Shown here one piece after another: positions 6,850-9,037 of a DNA stretch of 9,037 bases; position 1 is the stretch's first letter; each line of letters opens with the position of its first letter. Made by a program: the position numbers and the translations under genes. The notes below the pieces were generated by a model, which worked only from the letters and a program-made list of their open reading frames with translations, did not search any database and was not told the DNA's origin. The DNA is from Flavobacteriales bacterium. Its GTDB lineage: Bacteria; Bacteroidota; Bacteroidia; Flavobacteriales; Parvicellaceae. Location of the stretch: positions 1 through 9,037 of the forward strand of contig JAAZYJ010000161.1 in the NCBI GenBank assembly GCA_014239715.1, written 5' to 3'.

Positions 6850-7452
6850 ATGCGAACCACCTTACTTATCGCAACAGCTCTAATATTATTCACCCCCAAG
6901 GTTAGGGCCCAATCAATTGAAACACTGCTGTTGGAAGTGATAGCAACGTATTTTATCAGCTATGATGAGATAACGGTTCAATCTGAGATCCGCCCCGGGT
7001 TTGAGAATACGTTTTTCTCTTGGGGGGTTAGAGGAGGCCATAACAACGCCTCAGATAACTTTACTCTTGGTCTATCTTGCTTTTATTCTCGTGACGACAA
7101 CCATGGGGTGATCGAATCCGGTCGATTTACCAGCTACCATGTCGGACTGTATGCCGAAAAAAAGATCCGATCAAAGCACTCGCAAAAATTGTACTTCTCT
7201 TTTCCCGCAACAGTAGGAATTGGTGAAACCCGGACAAACCACTCCAACTTTGTTCCCGGCTATAGTTCCAGCTCTCTATATTTCTATTCTGAAGCTGAAA
7301 TATTGCTGAATTATAGCCTTGGAGACAGGCTACAGCTCAACTTCGGGCCAGGATATCGGTGGTGTAACGGCAGCAACACTTTCGGGCTAACTGACAAATT
7401 CATTTCAGGAGTTTCATTCCAAATAGGAATCAGAATTGGTGACTTTCAATGA
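6850..7452 (+). CDS. Probable outer-membrane beta-barrel protein
   Basis: A 200-residue exported protein of unknown function. Residues 1-20 are a Sec signal peptide (MRTTLLIATALILFTPKVRA, cleavage after VRA before QS). The rest consists of alternating polar/hydrophobic segments with many aromatic residues and Gly, typical of an outer-membrane beta-barrel: FFSWGVRGGHN, NFTLGLSCFYSRDD, SYHVGLYAEKKI, KLYFSFPATVGIGE, LYFYSEAEILLNYSL, LQLNFGPGYRW and FISGVSFQIGIRIG. About eight such strands fit a small barrel, like OmpW/OmpX-sized proteins, but no specific family is claimed. The ATG lacks a clear Shine-Dalgarno. It is followed by only 11 bases before the convergent glycosyltransferase, and no terminator hairpin is seen there. 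Confidence 0.72.
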   Translation: MRTTLLIATALILFTPKVRAQSIETLLLEVIATYFISYDEITVQSEIRPGFENTFFSWGVRGGHNNASDNFTLGLSCFYSRDDNHGVIESGRFTSYHVGLYAEKKIRSKHSQKLYFSFPATVGIGETRTNHSNFVPGYSSSSLYFYSEAEILLNYSLGDRLQLNFGPGYRWCNGSNTFGLTDKFISGVSFQIGIRIGDFQ

Positions 7453-7463
7453 ACAGGATCAGA

Positions 7464-8420
7464 TTACCTTTTAAGCAGATCGTAATTCTTAAACCCCCCG
7501 ATCACTTTGCGTCCATTCAGCTTGTTTTCCAACCAGGTGATCATTCTGTATTTTGTCCTCTCGTGCTTGTGTTTTGGACGGTTCCGGTCGCGTCCACCTG
7601 AATATTGCAATTGATCTTTCCAATCATGTTTTGCAATCCAATCTTTCATTACAGACGGATGGGTCTTGTTGAACTTTTCCAATTTATGTAACGGGCCATA
7701 GTCAAACCGATCGGGCTCGTTTTTCATAAACGCATTGGTTGCCTCCTGACCCCGGTAAGAATCGCTGTTCTTCCTTGTTTTACTGGTCATCATCATTGGA
7801 GGCCTTACATAGCCATAGTGGAATATATGAGCGTCGAGTTCAACCACTTTTAGCTTTCTGGACTCCTCCTTTTTCTGGTAATCCTCAAAAGTTCCATTGT
7901 GGCTGGTAAACCAACGAAACGACTGCGCATCCTTCCAGCTGTGAATCTCTTTACAATTTCGTATGACCCGTATCTCTTTTTTGTACCAAACATGGTCGTC
8001 GTGATAATGCGCATAATCTCCCCAGAAATGATAATAGCTGAACAAAAATCCTTCTACCTCCAAATCGTCTTTAAAGCGTTCGCATGCGTCCTTCACTATT
8101 GTCAGCTCATTTTCATGAATTGATTCATCACATTGTATGTAGAACAACCAATCTCCTGTACAGGAAGCCTTGGCAATATCAGTTTGCCGAGCAAATTCCG
8201 TATTTCGTGTGTAAGTTTCGGCATCCCATTCTGTATGTATCACCTTAATCTTATCTGAACCAATGCTGTTGATGATGTCCATAGTAGGATCATCAGTATC
8301 ATTGTCGCCTACAGCAATCACAAACTCATCACATATTGGCAATACAGAAAGGATCGCCTCTCTGGCAGGAATGTAGAGCTTACCCGCATTTTTTACAAAT
8401 GTGAAACCGCTGATTTTCAT
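7464..8420 (-). CDS. Family-2-like glycosyltransferase
   Basis: A 318-residue protein with a GT-A fold N-terminus, predicted to transfer a sugar from a nucleotide donor onto an envelope glycan; donor and acceptor are unknown. Beginning MKISGFTFVKNAGKLYIPAR, it shows the usual first strand and helix of GT2 enzymes, then DEFVIAVGDNDTDDPT (residues 31-46) for the nucleotide-binding turn. QCDES (96-100), within WLFYIQCDESIHE, stands where the metal-binding DxD normally lies. The C-terminal part is basic (RDRNRPKHKHERTKYR) and without membrane segments. The start is set at 8420: a longer frame from 8480 exists, but its first 20 residues do not resemble GT2 proteins and would overlap the divergent glycosyltransferase. 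A perfect TAGCTTTG promoter box sits 6 bases upstream of the ATG at 8420. Confidence 0.87.
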   Translation of the reverse strand: MKISGFTFVKNAGKLYIPAREAILSVLPICDEFVIAVGDNDTDDPTMDIINSIGSDKIKVIHTEWDAETYTRNTEFARQTDIAKASCTGDWLFYIQCDESIHENELTIVKDACERFKDDLEVEGFLFSYYHFWGDYAHYHDDHVWYKKEIRVIRNCKEIHSWKDAQSFRWFTSHNGTFEDYQKKEESRKLKVVELDAHIFHYGYVRPPMMMTSKTRKNSDSYRGQEATNAFMKNEPDRFDYGPLHKLEKFNKTHPSVMKDWIAKHDWKDQLQYSGGRDRNRPKHKHERTKYRMITWLENKLNGRKVIGGFKNYDLLKR

Positions 8421-8426
8421 ACAACG

Positions 8427-8459
8427 CAAAGCTAATTCGATTTCCGTAACTTTGGCCAA
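8427..8459 (-). promoter_or_regulatory. Bacteroidota-type promoter for the leftward glycosyltransferase
   Basis: On the minus strand, TAGCTTTG (8434-8427), followed by C, is a perfect match to the Bacteroidota -7 box TAnnTTTG. A TTG (8459-8457) lies 22 bases upstream and could be the -33 element; that spacing is at the long end of what is accepted. The box ends 6 bases before the ATG at 8420, so the transcript would have little or no leader, consistent with the absence of a Shine-Dalgarno. Confidence 0.55.
8447..8454 (+). promoter_or_regulatory. Bacteroidota-type -7 box for the rightward glycosyltransferase
   Basis: TAACTTTG is a perfect match to the -7 consensus TAnnTTTG and ends 8 bases before the ATG at 8463. 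No TTG is found 17-23 bases upstream, so only the -7 half is supported. It lies back to back with the leftward promoter, whose candidate -33 TTG begins 3 bases downstream of this box. Polymerase binding at the two sites would probably be mutually exclusive. Confidence 0.5.
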
Positions 8460-8462
8460 CCA

Positions 8463-9037
8463 ATGAGCAAATCCGTTCAAATATCCGTTGTTATTATCAC
8501 GTTCAATGAGGAGAATAATATAGGGCGGTGTCTTGATTCAGTTCAAAAAGTTGCCGACGAGGTCGTCGTTGTTGATTCTTTCTCAACAGATGGTACGGAA
8601 GCAATTTGCAAAGAAAAAGGTGCCCGTTTTATCCAGCATTCTTTTGACGGGCACATTGAACAGAAGAACTGGGCAATAACACAAGCAAAGCATCAGTACG
8701 TGCTTTCTTTGGATGCGGATGAAGCTCTGGATGAGCAGCTTGTAGCGTCAATTCTATCAGTTAAGACCAATTGGACCCACGACGGGTACTCGATGAACAG
8801 ATTAAATCATTTTTGTGGAAAATGGATCAGGCATGGCGGATGGTACCCGGACAGAAAATTGAGGCTGTGGGATACGACCAAAGGAAAATGGGGAGGAATC
8901 AATCCTCATGACTTTTACCGCATGAACAATGGTGCAACTTCAAAACACATTCTCGGAGACATTCTGCATTACACATACTACGAAATAAGTGAGCACATTG
9001 ATCAGATCAATTACTTCACCGACATCTCAGCGCAAGC
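8463..9037 (+). CDS. Family-2 glycosyltransferase, WaaE/KdtX-like (3' end outside the window)
   Basis: The first 191 residues of a glycosyltransferase that runs off the window. It starts at ATG 8463 (MSKSVQISVVIITFNEENNI) with the classic GT2 first strand and Asn-Glu-Glu motif, then VVVVDSFSTDGTEAI (residues 34-48), the turn that binds the nucleotide. LSLDADE (81-87) carries the metal-binding DxD. GGWYPDRKLRLWD (125-137) is characteristic of the WaaE/KdtX-like branch that adds a sugar to the lipopolysaccharide core, so a role in LPS or another surface glycan, acting at the inner face of the cytoplasmic membrane, is likely. The exact sugar and acceptor cannot be told. The gene is divergent from the other glycosyltransferase with 42 bases between starts. 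A perfect TAACTTTG box precedes it and no Shine-Dalgarno is visible. Confidence 0.92.
   Translation, partial: MSKSVQISVVIITFNEENNIGRCLDSVQKVADEVVVVDSFSTDGTEAICKEKGARFIQHSFDGHIEQKNWAITQAKHQYVLSLDADEALDEQLVASILSVKTNWTHDGYSMNRLNHFCGKWIRHGGWYPDRKLRLWDTTKGKWGGINPHDFYRMNNGATSKHILGDILHYTYYEISEHIDQINYFTDISAQ

Noticed and set aside
7899..8123. A plus-strand open frame of 74 codons inside the leftward glycosyltransferase.
   Set aside because: The minus frame has GT2 features across the same bases; the plus frame is an unsupported antisense shadow.

Overview
The window looks like a chromosomal segment from a member of the Bacteroidota, probably of the Flavobacteriales type. The evidence is the form of the leucyl-tRNA synthetase, a run of short lipoproteins with lipocalin-like or unknown folds, an M43-type secreted metalloprotease, genes without Shine-Dalgarno sites, and matches to the Bacteroidota -7 promoter box (TAnnTTTG). 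No mobile elements, CRISPR arrays, tRNAs or rRNAs were seen. Coding density is very high: the longest non-coding stretch is 187 bases, so no gap reaches 300 bases.

Layout. Bases 1-2540 (+): the 3' part of leuS, a lipocalin-like lipoprotein whose TTG start overlaps the leuS stop by 4 bases, and an exported DUF3108 protein. This run ends in a small GNRA hairpin and a strong intrinsic terminator (2571-2606). Bases 2728-6363 (+): a second tight run with a tryptophan 2,3-dioxygenase family protein, an M23 peptidoglycan-hydrolase lipoprotein that starts inside the dioxygenase stop codon (ATGA), and a secreted M43-like metalloprotease that overlaps the M23 gene. Bases 6360-6758 (-): a small orphan lipoprotein, converging on the metalloprotease through a shared CTAG. 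Bases 6850-7452 (+): a probable small outer-membrane beta-barrel protein. Bases 7464-8420 (-) and 8463-9037 (+, cut by the window end): two divergent family-2 glycosyltransferases. They are separated by 42 bases that carry a perfect TAnnTTTG box in each direction.

How the genes relate. Most products other than LeuRS, the dioxygenase and the glycosyltransferases are predicted to be exported. The theme is the cell envelope: peptidoglycan hydrolysis, lipoproteins, a beta-barrel and glycan synthesis. The dioxygenase is a metabolic outlier translationally coupled to a cell-wall hydrolase, and no other kynurenine-pathway gene is visible. I see no convincing evidence of a wholly new multi-gene system. 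The points most worth a second look are the divergent glycosyltransferase promoter, the M23 enzyme with Cys in place of a zinc-ligand His, the atypical substrate loop of the dioxygenase, and the abrupt C-terminus of the metalloprotease.
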